From: Photobacterium kagoshimensis
GTDB taxonomy: Bacteria; Pseudomonadota; Gammaproteobacteria; Enterobacterales; Vibrionaceae
Length of the DNA stretch: 64,000 bases
Reading direction: 5' to 3'
NCBI RefSeq assembly: GCF_050337045.1
Contig: NZ_JAKJSO010000018.1
Coordinates: 1 to 64,000 of the forward strand
The first letter of the stretch is position 1. Each line of letters begins with the position of its first letter. A program made the position numbers and the translations under genes. The notes below the pieces were generated by a model. That model was given only the letters and a program-made list of their open reading frames with translations, made no database searches and had not been told where the DNA came from. Below are positions 15,602 to 24,475 of this stretch, piece by piece.

Positions 15602-16894
15602 CTAGCCTTGATGATCATCAAGTTCATCAGCAAGTTGAATGAGGCGATCTAAGATACGCTCACCATCAGCTTTCAAACCGTTATGCTCGTACTCATTGGT
15701 TTCCCATGCTTTAGCATTTTTTAATGTCGTGAGCGTTTCTTTACTGTACGCATATTCAACATACATATCTGCTAAATACACAGCTGCCGCAACAGGAACG
15801 GTATTTTTACTTAACTGTTCAATACTGTAGAGCGTTGACCAGTCAGCTTTTTCAGCCAGCTGCTCTGCTGCTGCCTTCAATGGCTTTAAACATTCCAGCT
15901 GATCGAACATCCACGGGTAAACCATTTCGCCTGTAAAGCAGAAATCTTGTCCTTTCTTATAGTGGCACTGAGGGTATTCATCACGAACACGGTGGGCAGA
16001 CCAATTGGATGCCGCGTGCTGACAATAAATTGATTCATGCAAAATCGCATAAATAGGGTTAGTTTGGTATGCCTGCTCCATCAGCATATTGTTCAAAAAG
16101 GCATAGCTAAGCTCACGCTGCCCATCCACTTCAACAAAGGCTTCTTCAAGCAAGTAGTACATAGGAAGTTCAGCACCGCTCCTGCCTAAATTAATACCGA
16201 TCAACTGAAATTGTTCAACAGTAAAGCGCTGACCATTAGGCAACAACACTTGATTATCAACAAGATAATCAGCAATTTCATTACAACGTTGCTGAGCAGA
16301 AGGAAAGCGGGTAAAAAATTGCGCGTTTTTGTCGAGAACACGCTGGTAGGTAGCACGATACACGTCATCTGCATGGCGGGTTAACGAAGCAAGTCCGCCC
16401 GTAATAAAAGCGCGAGTAAGACTCTGTGGATAATACGACAAATAATGCAGAGCACAAAAACCACCAAAACTTTGTCCTAATATCGACCACTGCTTCACAT
16501 TAAGTGACTCACGGATAAACTCAGCGTCACGTACGATGTTATCGGCTCTAAACTGCGATAAATACGCCACCTGCTGATCAGTTGATTGACCAGCCAATGT
16601 TTGATGAGAAATAACAGTGCTTTGTCCTGTCCCACGCTGATCAAGTAATAACACTCGGTACGCTTGTAACGCACGTTTTAACCAACCGCTATTGCTATCT
16701 GGACGTGGCGATGGAAAACCTGGGCCTCCTTGTAAATAGACTAACCAAGGTAAATCGCTGGCTTGCTGGCGCTTAGCGACGACTTCTCGCGCAAAGACAG
16801 TAATCATCTTATCAGAGGGATAGTCGTAGTTGAGCGGTACTTGAAATGAATGCGGGCGATAAACAAGATCACCATCGATAAACGTTGTTTGCAC
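15602..16894 (-). CDS. Proline iminopeptidase-like alpha/beta hydrolase (S33)
   Basis: A 430-residue alpha/beta hydrolase that probably removes N-terminal proline or similar residues from peptides. Visible features are the oxyanion-hole 'YLQGGPGFPSPRP' near residue 55, 'DQRGTGQST' near 90 and the nucleophile elbow 'GQSFGG' near 140, all typical of the peptidase family S33 prolyl aminopeptidases. A late Asp/His pair is expected; a candidate His is in 'NEYEHNGLKADGERI' near the C-terminus. No signal peptide, so cytoplasmic. It starts at GTG with a strong GGAGG Shine-Dalgarno sequence. Confidence 0.82.
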   Translation of the reverse strand: MQTTFIDGDLVYRPHSFQVPLNYDYPSDKMITVFAREVVAKRQQASDLPWLVYLQGGPGFPSPRPDSNSGWLKRALQAYRVLLLDQRGTGQSTVISHQTLAGQSTDQQVAYLSQFRADNIVRDAEFIRESLNVKQWSILGQSFGGFCALHYLSYYPQSLTRAFITGGLASLTRHADDVYRATYQRVLDKNAQFFTRFPSAQQRCNEIADYLVDNQVLLPNGQRFTVEQFQLIGINLGRSGAELPMYYLLEEAFVEVDGQRELSYAFLNNMLMEQAYQTNPIYAILHESIYCQHAASNWSAHRVRDEYPQCHYKKGQDFCFTGEMVYPWMFDQLECLKPLKAAAEQLAEKADWSTLYSIEQLSKNTVPVAAAVYLADMYVEYAYSKETLTTLKNAKAWETNEYEHNGLKADGERILDRLIQLADELDDHQG

Positions 16895-17227
16895 GTGTTC
16901 CTCCGTTAAAATGAAAACCTTATAGTGGTTTTATTCTAATAACATGGTTCGTATTACCCTTGGGTGCACTCATCATATATCAAGCGTAATACAGACGCGA
17001 AAACACTTTAACACAGTGCATAAAAACCGTATGCCGCTGTGCTAACCCCTTAAATTAACGAAAAAAAAAGGCGGGCTTTTAATCAACTGAAACGAAATTT
17101 GCCGCTCGCAATTGTTATTTTTGTGAAAATCTCTAAAATTACGCCATCGCGAATACTCAATATACCGAGTATGCCCCATTCAGTCTTACAGCACTGACGC
17201 TGTAACAGACGCAGTAAAGGAAACATC
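16895..17227. other. Divergent promoter region between the S33 peptidase and the pyrophosphatase
   Basis: About 330 bases between divergent genes. An A-run near 17060 and a short inverted repeat ATACTC / GAGTAT (17153-17171) are visible. I see no gene and no assignable operator. Confidence 0.4.
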
Positions 17228-18133
17228 ATGATTCAAGTTGTTGGTCACAAGAACCCTGACAGTGATAGCATTTGTTCTGCACTTGTTGGTGCTGAACTAC
17301 TTAAAGCTCGCGGCCTAGAAGCGAAAGCCGTTCGTCAAGGCGAACTAAACCGTGAAACTCAGCACATCCTAAAAACTGCTGGTGTTGATCAACCAGAAAT
17401 GTGTACTGGCGTTGCTGGCGAGAAAGTATGGTTAGTAGATTACTCTGACCTAGCACAAGCACCAGACGATATCGCTGATGCTGAAATCGTAGGTATTGTT
17501 GATCACCACCGTCTAGGTGACGTGATGACAGTTAACCCGCTTGAAGCATGGATCTGGCCTGTTGGTTGTACTTGCACCATCATGTTCAACCTATTCAAGA
17601 TGGAAGAAACTGAAATCACTCGTGAACTTGCAACGCTAATGATGTCAGCAATTCTGAGTGACACAGTAGGCTTTGCTTCTCCAACTTGTACTCAAAAAGA
17701 TAAAGATGCAGTAGCCGAGCTAGCACCACTAGCGGGCGTTGAAGATCTTGACCTATTCATCAAAGAACTTCTAATCGCAAAAACAGACATTCAAGGTCTT
17801 TCTGCTGCTGAGCTTGTAGAAAAAGATCTTAAAGCATACCCATTCAAAGATCGCAACGTTGTTGTTGGCCAAATCGAGCTAGCAACACTAGAGCAAGTTG
17901 ATGCAATGATCGATGAGCTAAACGCTGATCTACAGCGTCGTTGTGACGAAGAAGGTCTAGCAATGGCTGCACTTATGCTTACAGACATCACAACAAGCAC
18001 AACTCGCCTACTTTACAAAGGTGAGTGGAATGCAACTTTAGATACTCACGCTAAAGATGGCATGCTTATGATGGAAAACACGCTAAGCCGTAAGAAACAA
18101 GGCTGGCCTTGGCTACAAACAGTACTTGCTTAA
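17228..18133 (+). CDS. ppaC: Manganese-dependent inorganic pyrophosphatase (family II)
   Basis: A 301-residue DHH-superfamily enzyme that hydrolyses pyrophosphate to two phosphates, pulling biosynthetic reactions forward. The metal-binding motifs are in order: 'GHKNPDSDS' at residues 6-14, 'VDYSD' near 75 and 'VDHHRLGD' near 91. The C-terminal DHHA2 domain carries the 'SRKKQGWPWL' substrate-binding end. Its length matches the family (about 300-310 residues) and there are no CBS domains, so the nucleotide-regulated subtype is excluded. The ATG follows AAAGGAAACATC, a clear ribosome site. It is monocistronic, with its own terminator. Confidence 0.93.
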   Translation: MIQVVGHKNPDSDSICSALVGAELLKARGLEAKAVRQGELNRETQHILKTAGVDQPEMCTGVAGEKVWLVDYSDLAQAPDDIADAEIVGIVDHHRLGDVMTVNPLEAWIWPVGCTCTIMFNLFKMEETEITRELATLMMSAILSDTVGFASPTCTQKDKDAVAELAPLAGVEDLDLFIKELLIAKTDIQGLSAAELVEKDLKAYPFKDRNVVVGQIELATLEQVDAMIDELNADLQRRCDEEGLAMAALMLTDITTSTTRLLYKGEWNATLDTHAKDGMLMMENTLSRKKQGWPWLQTVLA

Positions 18134-18156
18134 TCAGCAAGCTATTGTAATAACAT

Positions 18157-18187
18157 TAAAAAAGGAGCACATTGTGCTCCTTTTTTG
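18157..18187 (+). terminator. Terminator of ppaC
   Basis: Strong hairpin AAAAGGAGCAC / GTGCTCCTTTT with an ATT loop and a long T run. The A run on the other side may serve the convergent lipase gene. Confidence 0.88.
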
Positions 18188-18228
18188 TTCAAGTTAGGCC
18201 AGTTTATATAAAGAGTCTATTAGGGCAC

Positions 18229-19494
18229 TTAATCACTATGCTTATTCGAGGTTTGGATCAGCTCTGCAAAATGACCCACAAACTCCCTTCCTACTACCTT
18301 TCCTTCACGGTAATCGACTTCTAAATCATCTTTGTCACTTAATAGCGCTCGGCTTTTTAAACCCTTCTCTGGCGCAATTTGAATCACTTTTAAACCATCT
18401 GGCACATTTGCTAAAAAGTCACACTGATCGCGATAACTTTGATAATACTGTGTCAGCATTTCTATCACATCTGCGTTCTTACCTTTCCCGGTTAACTTAA
18501 GAAAACGTTCGATATTATTGTGCGCCAACCATTTCCAGCTACCATTGTTGGTTTTGGTCAAGCGTTTGTCTTTGTGGTTTTGCAAAAACAATTTCACTTT
18601 TGCTGGTAAATGAGAGTTAGCCGCTAGTTCATCTGAAAAATCAGCATCTTGCTGCACACTTTCTTCATCATCAAGACTCAATTTCCATTGCTGAAAACGC
18701 TGAGACAGATCCGAATGAGCAGCGCGCAATTTCCCTATCGACGGATTACGATTAAGTTTTTCAATATAGCCTGGAATTGACTGTTCAATCTTGTCTCGCC
18801 AATCATCGAACATATCATCCCATTCATCTTGCTCCTCAACAGGCTCGGTACGAATAACAATCACCAAGTCCGCGCCACGACGCCATGCTTCTTGCACTGG
18901 TACTGCAGCACTAACCCCACCATCAACCCATTCTAGGTCGTTAATATTGACTGGTTGATTATAAAGAACAGGTATCGCACAAGATGCACGCAATACATCA
19001 TGCCAATCGTCACCAAACATAGGTAAATAGATATCTTCCAATGTGTCTTTACGCGTGGTTGAGGCCAATGCATCTCGATGTTTCAATACATCACGAGCAC
19101 GCATAAAATCTAATGGAATATCGCCAGAAGGTGAAACACACTTTAGCGCCCAATCTAAGTCCATTGGCTTTTGTTTGCTAAGGTACTTATAAAGGTTAAA
19201 GAAATCATCTTGAGTGGTGTAATTAACAATAAAGTTATAGCCAAATCGTGGCTGACGACTGATATAAGACGAGAGGTTAAGCGCGCCAGCCGATGTCCCG
19301 ATGTACAGGTCAAAAGGGTCAAAACCTGCTTCTAAGAACGAATCAAAAACCCCCGCTGTAAAAATACCGCGCTGCCCGCCGCCTTGCACGACTAAGGCAA
19401 TCTTCTTATGATTGATACCCGCAAGTTGGCTAGATATTTGATTTACAACTTGTAAATCTGATTGTTTCAAACTAAATGATAAGCGATTTGTCAT
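18229..19494 (-). CDS. Patatin-like phospholipase
   Basis: About 421 residues with a patatin/RssA-type hydrolase domain at the N-terminus. The glycine-rich oxyanion motif is 'VVQGGGQRGIF', the nucleophile Ser sits in 'GTSAG' near residue 70 and the dyad Asp lies in 'DGGVSA' near 185. All catalytic features are present. The C-terminal ~170 residues are charged and helical and may be regulatory. There is no signal peptide. Acyl-ester hydrolysis of membrane lipids is the family activity; the true substrate is unknown. The frame opens with GTG at 19506; the ATG at 19494 is preferred, though neither has a good ribosome site. Confidence 0.82.
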   Translation of the reverse strand: MTNRLSFSLKQSDLQVVNQISSQLAGINHKKIALVVQGGGQRGIFTAGVFDSFLEAGFDPFDLYIGTSAGALNLSSYISRQPRFGYNFIVNYTTQDDFFNLYKYLSKQKPMDLDWALKCVSPSGDIPLDFMRARDVLKHRDALASTTRKDTLEDIYLPMFGDDWHDVLRASCAIPVLYNQPVNINDLEWVDGGVSAAVPVQEAWRRGADLVIVIRTEPVEEQDEWDDMFDDWRDKIEQSIPGYIEKLNRNPSIGKLRAAHSDLSQRFQQWKLSLDDEESVQQDADFSDELAANSHLPAKVKLFLQNHKDKRLTKTNNGSWKWLAHNNIERFLKLTGKGKNADVIEMLTQYYQSYRDQCDFLANVPDGLKVIQIAPEKGLKSRALLSDKDDLEVDYREGKVVGREFVGHFAELIQTSNKHSD

Positions 19495-19706
19495 ATCCAA
19501 ATACACACAGTGCTATCAGAGGCTAAGTCTTCAATATATCACTTATTATTGAACAAAGATGGAACGAGACACTATCAATGTCTCGTTTATTATTACGCAG
19601 AGTAAACTGGGGCTTTTATCTTTGGTTCGTCATCAAGTAAACACACGCAATGACAACGAATCGCAACACTAATTCACTATAGCGGTATTAATTTACGCTA
19701 TATTTG

Positions 19707-19796
19707 TTAAGCCGTTACAGAGATAAAAGAGAACGTCATGATCATGCCAAGTGCAGCAGCTACGGCAACAAGCGCTAATTTTAGGTCGGTATCCAT
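19707..19796 (-). CDS. ynhF: YnhF-family small membrane protein (29 residues)
   Basis: A 29-residue peptide beginning 'MDTDLKLALVAVAAALGMI'. The E. coli YnhF peptide as I recall it begins M-S-T-D-L-K-F-S-L-V and has a Gly-Leu-Ile at the same place, so length, N-terminal TDLK and the single hydrophobic helix all agree. Translation is supported by AGGGG eight to nine bases before the ATG. It probably inserts as one transmembrane helix in the inner membrane; no biochemical function is established for the family. It stands alone between the lipase and the barrel gene and is below usual gene-calling cut-offs. Confidence 0.7.
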   Translation of the reverse strand: MDTDLKLALVAVAAALGMIMTFSFISVTA

Positions 19797-19942
19797 ATCT
19801 AATCCCCTATACAACATAATGTTTTAACAACTTTGTAACTCTAGTTTAGGCGCAGATCAAGTTTGAGGGTGAATTATATGCGAGAAGTGCAGATGGATGT
19901 CACAATATGACTACATATCAATACTAAACCAAGGGTATATCA

Positions 19943-20545
19943 ATGCAGTTAAACTCATATAAGATCTTATTTTCAAGCTTAGTTGTTTGTCTCCCCTTTT
20001 CTACCGCCGCACAGACAGACAACATCTACGTCACACCAACTGTCGGCTATAGCTACTCTGGCTCTATGAATAATGAATCAGGGGAAAAAGTCTCAGTTAA
20101 CAATGCTGCAAATTACAATCTCGCCATTGAAACCGATCTCGAACCTGGTCGAGTTGGTATGTTTCTGAGCCATCAAAATACGGATACAAAAAATATTAGT
20201 GGCAACACTCAATTTACCTACCTCCACTTTCAGAGTTCACTACGGTTTCAACCCACTCAACAGCTAGAAAGTTATTTCGGTGCAAGTCTAGGGGGGACTT
20301 TTGTTAATGCCTCTTGGTCTGAAAAAGATGTTTTCTTCTCTGGTGGCTTATTTGGCGGGCTTGAATACGCACTGAGTAAAAATGCAAAAGTTATTTTAGA
20401 AGGTCGATGGCTTGCAAACTTTGTAAAAAGTAACACGACAGTAGCCTGCACCTTACCTACAGGCGATGAAACCTGCAAAGTTGCTATAGACTCCGAGCTA
20501 TTTAGTCAGTTTCAAACTAACCTCGGCGTGCAATTTTCCTTCTAA
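19943..20545 (+). CDS. Outer-membrane beta-barrel protein of unknown function
   Basis: A 200-residue exported protein. A signal peptide at about residues 1-23 ends 'FSTAAQ', and the mature part alternates polar and aromatic residues in short strands, with 'YVTPTVGYSYSG' first and a terminal Phe in 'LGVQFSF', the hallmark of BAM-folded barrels. The size suggests an eight-stranded barrel of the OmpA/OmpX class. A cysteine pair ('VACTLPTGDETCKV') could close an extracellular loop. It stands alone, with about 400 bases before the next gene. No specific ligand can be inferred. Confidence 0.7.
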   Translation: MQLNSYKILFSSLVVCLPFSTAAQTDNIYVTPTVGYSYSGSMNNESGEKVSVNNAANYNLAIETDLEPGRVGMFLSHQNTDTKNISGNTQFTYLHFQSSLRFQPTQQLESYFGASLGGTFVNASWSEKDVFFSGGLFGGLEYALSKNAKVILEGRWLANFVKSNTTVACTLPTGDETCKVAIDSELFSQFQTNLGVQFSF

Positions 20546-20940
20546 TTTACATGAATAATTTTTCATTTGGCTGAAAATATCACCCTTTACAATAGAAAAG
20601 ACAGTCTCATACTGGTTTCTGGTGATTTTGCAGCCAATAAAACTCATTTCAAAAATAAAATATATCACTATCAATACTATTGGGAGTAGTTATAAACACT
20701 GCATAGTTTTCTCTCGCCACACAATCACGTCCGCTCGACCACCCTACAACAACAGTTAACACCAACACGCAAAGTGGTTAACAAAGTTACACTCTATTGC
20801 TTTACATTTTGTCTCTCGTTACTCTCGGTATATCAACACGGTTTAACAATCCAGAAGCCGTGTTCAAAAAAGGAAATTCTCAGCATTTTTCTCTAGTTTT
20901 TCTTTAATGACTAGTGAATAGCAGTACAAAGGAGTTGTTT
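20546..20940. other. Intergenic region upstream of the NSS symporter
   Basis: About 395 bases. The only landmark is the strong AAAGGAG ribosome site of the symporter at its right end. I see no convincing small gene or stable hairpin. Confidence 0.4.
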
Positions 20941-22422
20941 ATGAAACGAGAACAATGGGGCTCACGCGCTGGATTCATTCTTGCTGCGGTTGGCTCAGCC
21001 ATCGGATTGGGTAACATCTGGCGTTTCCCATACATGGCATACGAAAACGGCGGTGGCGCATTTTTTATCCCTTACCTTTTTGCCATGCTTTCTGCCGGTA
21101 TCCCTTTCATGATCATGGAGTTTAGCCTAGGGCATAAACTCCGAGGTGCAGCGCCACGTGCTTTTGCAAAACTGGGGGGAAAACTCGAGTGGCTAGGTTG
21201 GTTCCAAGTCTTTATTGCAGCGATCATTGCTGTTTATTATGTCGCAATTATTGGCTGGGCGATTTCCTACCTAGGCTATTCATTTACCCAGAGCTGGGGC
21301 GCTGATACTAACGCCTTCTTCTTTAGCGAATACCTACAACTTGGTGATAATTCACCAAGTAGCTTGGGTAGCCTTCAAATGCACATTGCGATTCCTATGA
21401 TACTTGCTTGGGGGATCACGTTTGCCGCTATCTACACAGGTGTAAAAGGCGGTATTGAGCGCGCATCTAAAATTATGATGCCACTGCTATTTTTGATGGT
21501 TGTTGGGTTAATTGCACGAGTGCTATTCCTGCCTGGTGCAATGGATGGCCTAAACTACTTGTTCCAACCTGATTTCAGTAAAATTTTAGATGCTAAAGTA
21601 TGGTCTGCGGCTTATGGTCAAATCTTCTTTACCCTAAGTGTCGGCTTTGCAATTATGATTGCTTACTCTAGCTACTTACCTGAAAAATCAGACATCAACA
21701 ATAATGCTTTCATGACAGTATTAATTAACTGTGGTTTCTCTATCACAGCGGGTGTACTGATCTTTGGTGTCCTTGGTTATATGGCCCAAGAGCAAGCAAA
21801 ACCCCTTACGGAAGTTGTCTCCGCTGGTGTTGGTTTAGCCTTTGTGACCATTCCAGCTGCAATAAACTTGCTACCAGCACCTTATATTCTGGGGCCACTG
21901 TTCTTCTTTGCATTGGTTGTTGCAGGCCTAAGTTCGCATATTTCCATCATTGAAGCGGTGACATCAGCCATTATCGACAAACTCAACTGGAGCCGTAAAA
22001 AAGCCGCATCGGTAGTTTGCGGGACAGGTTTCGTAGTATCCCTTGCCTTTGCAACTAATGGCGGTCTATTACTCCTTGATTTGGTTGACTACTTTATTAA
22101 CAACGTTGCACTACTAACAAGCTGTTTAATTGAACTGATTGTTATCGCATGGCTCTTTAAAATTTCAGACGTACGAGACTACGTGAACAAAATGTCTGAA
22201 TTCAGTATTGGCAAGTGGTTCGAAATTTGTCTTCGTTTCCTAAGCCCTGCAATGCTTGCGATTATTCTGGCAACTAACCTAGTGAATACCTTTACTGATG
22301 GCTACGGTGGCTACGCAACCTCTGACCTATTAATGTTGGGTTGGGGGCTGGTAGCAGCCATGTTTATCCTAGCCGTTATTATTAACGTGACATCTAAACC
22401 CGTAATCCAAAAGGAGGCTTAA
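20941..22422 (+). CDS. Sodium-dependent neurotransmitter-symporter family transporter
   Basis: A 493-residue NSS/SNF transporter with the LeuT fold. TM1 shows the family signature 'GSAIGLGNIWRFPY' with the unwound sodium/substrate site, and about twelve hydrophobic segments follow. It should import an amino acid such as methionine or alanine with Na+. The ATG at 20941 follows AGGAG at ideal spacing, so the upstream in-frame ATG at 20914 is not used. The next gene, two bases after the stop, is a MetS-like small subunit. This pairing matches the two-component methionine/alanine importers (MetP-MetS), which guides the substrate guess. Confidence 0.85.
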   Translation: MKREQWGSRAGFILAAVGSAIGLGNIWRFPYMAYENGGGAFFIPYLFAMLSAGIPFMIMEFSLGHKLRGAAPRAFAKLGGKLEWLGWFQVFIAAIIAVYYVAIIGWAISYLGYSFTQSWGADTNAFFFSEYLQLGDNSPSSLGSLQMHIAIPMILAWGITFAAIYTGVKGGIERASKIMMPLLFLMVVGLIARVLFLPGAMDGLNYLFQPDFSKILDAKVWSAAYGQIFFTLSVGFAIMIAYSSYLPEKSDINNNAFMTVLINCGFSITAGVLIFGVLGYMAQEQAKPLTEVVSAGVGLAFVTIPAAINLLPAPYILGPLFFFALVVAGLSSHISIIEAVTSAIIDKLNWSRKKAASVVCGTGFVVSLAFATNGGLLLLDLVDYFINNVALLTSCLIELIVIAWLFKISDVRDYVNKMSEFSIGKWFEICLRFLSPAMLAIILATNLVNTFTDGYGGYATSDLLMLGWGLVAAMFILAVIINVTSKPVIQKEA

Positions 22423-22423
22423 T

Positions 22424-22525
22424 ATGACTACAGGTGCAATCATTATGATGCTATTTGGCCTAGGGATCACATGGGGAGGTGCAGCTTACTGCATCTCAGT
22501 CGCGATGAAGAAAAATCGCCAATAA
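22424..22525 (+). CDS. MetS-like small subunit of the NSS transporter
   Basis: A 33-residue peptide, 'MTTGAIIMMLFGLGITWGG', then 'AAYCISVAMKKNRQ': one transmembrane helix with a basic tail. It belongs to the methionine/alanine NSS small-subunit family, which is needed for full activity of the large subunit in some bacteria. An AAGGAGG ribosome site lies inside the end of the transporter gene and the start follows the transporter stop directly, so the two are translated together. A terminator follows at 22548. Confidence 0.8.
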   Translation: MTTGAIIMMLFGLGITWGGAAYCISVAMKKNRQ

Positions 22526-22547
22526 TCTAACTTCATCTAGAAACAAT

Positions 22548-22576
22548 AAAGAGGCTCACTTTTGAGCCTCTTTTTA
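22548..22576 (+). terminator. Terminator of the NSS transporter operon
   Basis: Arms GAGGCTCA / TGAGCCTC (22551-22558 / 22563-22570) followed by TTTTT. Confidence 0.85.
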
Positions 22577-22740
22577 TTTGTATCGACGATTAACACTAAG
22601 GAATGCCAATCCTGTATCATTTTAGTAAAGAATCCTTTTCTTTCCGTCAATCAAGCTATTACAATTCAATCAATGCCAAACACATCTATTTGCAGCGCAT
22701 GTTTGGTCGATAATAACGATGACATTCTCAAGGATTGGCA

Positions 22741-23253
22741 ATGAAGTTACCTGCTCTACTACTCACTTTCGCCCTATTACCAACAAGTGCTATGGCCGCT
22801 AGCGATAGCTGCGTTAGTAATAAATACCATCAGTATATTGATGCCTCCCTTTCATGGTACGAAAGCTTAGTCGCACTATCTGTCAAAAAAGACGAGAACT
22901 TGAAAGAAGTTGGACAGTGGTTTTTAGAGGGGCGCAAACACCACTTTGAGCTGAACCGCCAGGCATTTGATTGGTTCTTGAAAAATGATCAGTCACGTCT
23001 AGACTTGTCACAATCTGTCGAGTCATGGTTAAAGCTCTCTCAGCAAGATGTAAAAGCCATCTCTCAACAAGACGATGAATTAAGTAAATTTGCTAAACAA
23101 GCATTCGATGATCGCCAAAGTAAACCACATCCTAAAAACTACGAGTTACGCAGCGCATTCGCAGACCTACTTTCTCATCCTGGTGACATTGAAAAGCCAT
23201 TAAATGCTTACAACGAAAAAATCACTAAGATTGAAACTATCGAATGTAAATAA
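22741..23253 (+). CDS. Periplasmic protein of unknown function
   Basis: A 170-residue protein with a clear signal peptide ('KLPALLLTFALLPTSAMAAS', cleavage after AMA near residue 20). The mature part is helical and rich in Ser, Lys, Asp and Gln, with repeated 'W(F/L)...' helices ('QWFLEGRKHHFELN', 'DWFLKNDQSRLDL'). Only two cysteines remain, one near each end (DSC and IEC), so they may form a disulfide joining the termini. The ATG at 22741 follows AAGGATT; the frame opens two codons earlier. No family is recognised. The downstream gene is also an envelope protein on the same strand, but a large hairpin separates them. Confidence 0.65.
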   Translation: MKLPALLLTFALLPTSAMAASDSCVSNKYHQYIDASLSWYESLVALSVKKDENLKEVGQWFLEGRKHHFELNRQAFDWFLKNDQSRLDLSQSVESWLKLSQQDVKAISQQDDELSKFAKQAFDDRQSKPHPKNYELRSAFADLLSHPGDIEKPLNAYNEKITKIETIECK

Positions 23254-23292
23254 TTGATCAAAAAAGCCTCTCTCACCGTATAATTATCATAC

Positions 23293-23331
23293 TGTGTTTG
23301 TATTCTTCGCCAAAGTAAGAATACAAACACA
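23293..23331. repeat. Perfect 15-base inverted repeat between two envelope genes
   Basis: Arms 23293-23307 and 23317-23331 are exact reverse complements, with a nine-base loop CGCCAAAGT. The only thymines after it are ATTTAGG, so it is a poor intrinsic terminator. It lies 40 bases past one gene and 43 bases before the next. Confidence 0.8.
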
Positions 23332-23374
23332 TTTAGGCATGAAGCCTTTATTACTGTGATAACAAGGATGATGT

Positions 23375-24355
23375 ATGAAAGGATACTCACTTCTCTGCCT
23401 AGCCGTGATATCAGCATCGAGTTATGCTGGCAGGCCTAATACGGACTGGGAACCAGGTTTTGGCGGTGAAATATCGGTCATCACTGGCTATACACGCTCA
23501 ACCTCTCAGTTCATTACCGATAATAAGACACTCTCTTCACCTAACCAAAAAGCGACAACGCAAGATAGTTTTCTGATTGCACCAATCGGTACGCTTAGTT
23601 ACACCTTCAAAACGACTGATCAGCAAATTTTCTTTGGTACTCGCCGGTCTGATATCGCCCTTGGCCGTTTTCATTTAGAACTGGGATACCGCCAAAAATT
23701 TGAAGATACAGGCACATTCAGTTTTAGCTTCGTCCCTGGCTTATTAAAGCAAAAGACATGGGCCGATCCTTTTATCCTGAATGAAGAACGAGAAGAAACC
23801 AAAGTCAAAACACGTGCACTGCGTCTAACCGCAGAAAAAATTATGGGCTCGAATTTTTCTGGTGAGCTTGCGGTAGGCCACCAAAGTTATGATCATGAAA
23901 AAAGCGGTTTTGCTAACTTCAGCAAGCAAGATCAAGCACTACTCGATCGCGATGCTAACATTTTATTTGCTCAAGGCTCCTACAGCCAATTCATTGGTCG
24001 AGGTATGATGCTACGCGGCGCAGTAAACTACACTCGCATTGATAGCGAAGGTGAAGCAATGGCCAACACCATTTATGGTGGTGAAGCCAGCCTTATACAA
24101 TTATTCCGTTCATCTAGCTTTGCATTCACCGTTAGCTATGATCACGCCACATTTGATACTGCGAACCCTGTGTTTAACAAAGAACAAAAAGATAACCGTT
24201 GGGGGGCTTTCTTAGCCTATGAATATCGTCAACCATTTGGTTGGCAAAGTTGGTCGGCGATTTCACTCGTTGGCTATAACCAATCACAATCTAATATAAC
24301 CTTCTACGATGAAGACAGTCTGTTGGCAACAGTAGGTTTAAATTATAAATTTTGA
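23375..24355 (+). CDS. DUF2860-like outer-membrane protein
   Basis: A 326-residue exported protein. The signal peptide ends near residue 18 (SSYAG), and 'EPGFGGEISVITGYTRSTSQF' opens a series of amphipathic strands ending in a C-terminal Phe ('LNYKF'), typical of an outer-membrane barrel of about 12-14 strands. The N-terminal 'GFGGEIS' and internal 'YTF...FGTRR' pattern fit the DUF2860 family found in Vibrionaceae; that assignment is from memory and moderate. No substrate can be named. An AAGGATG precedes the ATG. Confidence 0.6.
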   Translation: MKGYSLLCLAVISASSYAGRPNTDWEPGFGGEISVITGYTRSTSQFITDNKTLSSPNQKATTQDSFLIAPIGTLSYTFKTTDQQIFFGTRRSDIALGRFHLELGYRQKFEDTGTFSFSFVPGLLKQKTWADPFILNEEREETKVKTRALRLTAEKIMGSNFSGELAVGHQSYDHEKSGFANFSKQDQALLDRDANILFAQGSYSQFIGRGMMLRGAVNYTRIDSEGEAMANTIYGGEASLIQLFRSSSFAFTVSYDHATFDTANPVFNKEQKDNRWGAFLAYEYRQPFGWQSWSAISLVGYNQSQSNITFYDEDSLLATVGLNYKF

Positions 24356-24475
24356 CCAAATAACCAACAATTTAGCCACAATAGCCCCCTAACATCCTAT
24401 TTATGGAAAATAAGTTTTGTGGGAGATTGTGGCTAATATGTTATAAGTAAGGAAATATTTTTAGTTAGAAAGCAT

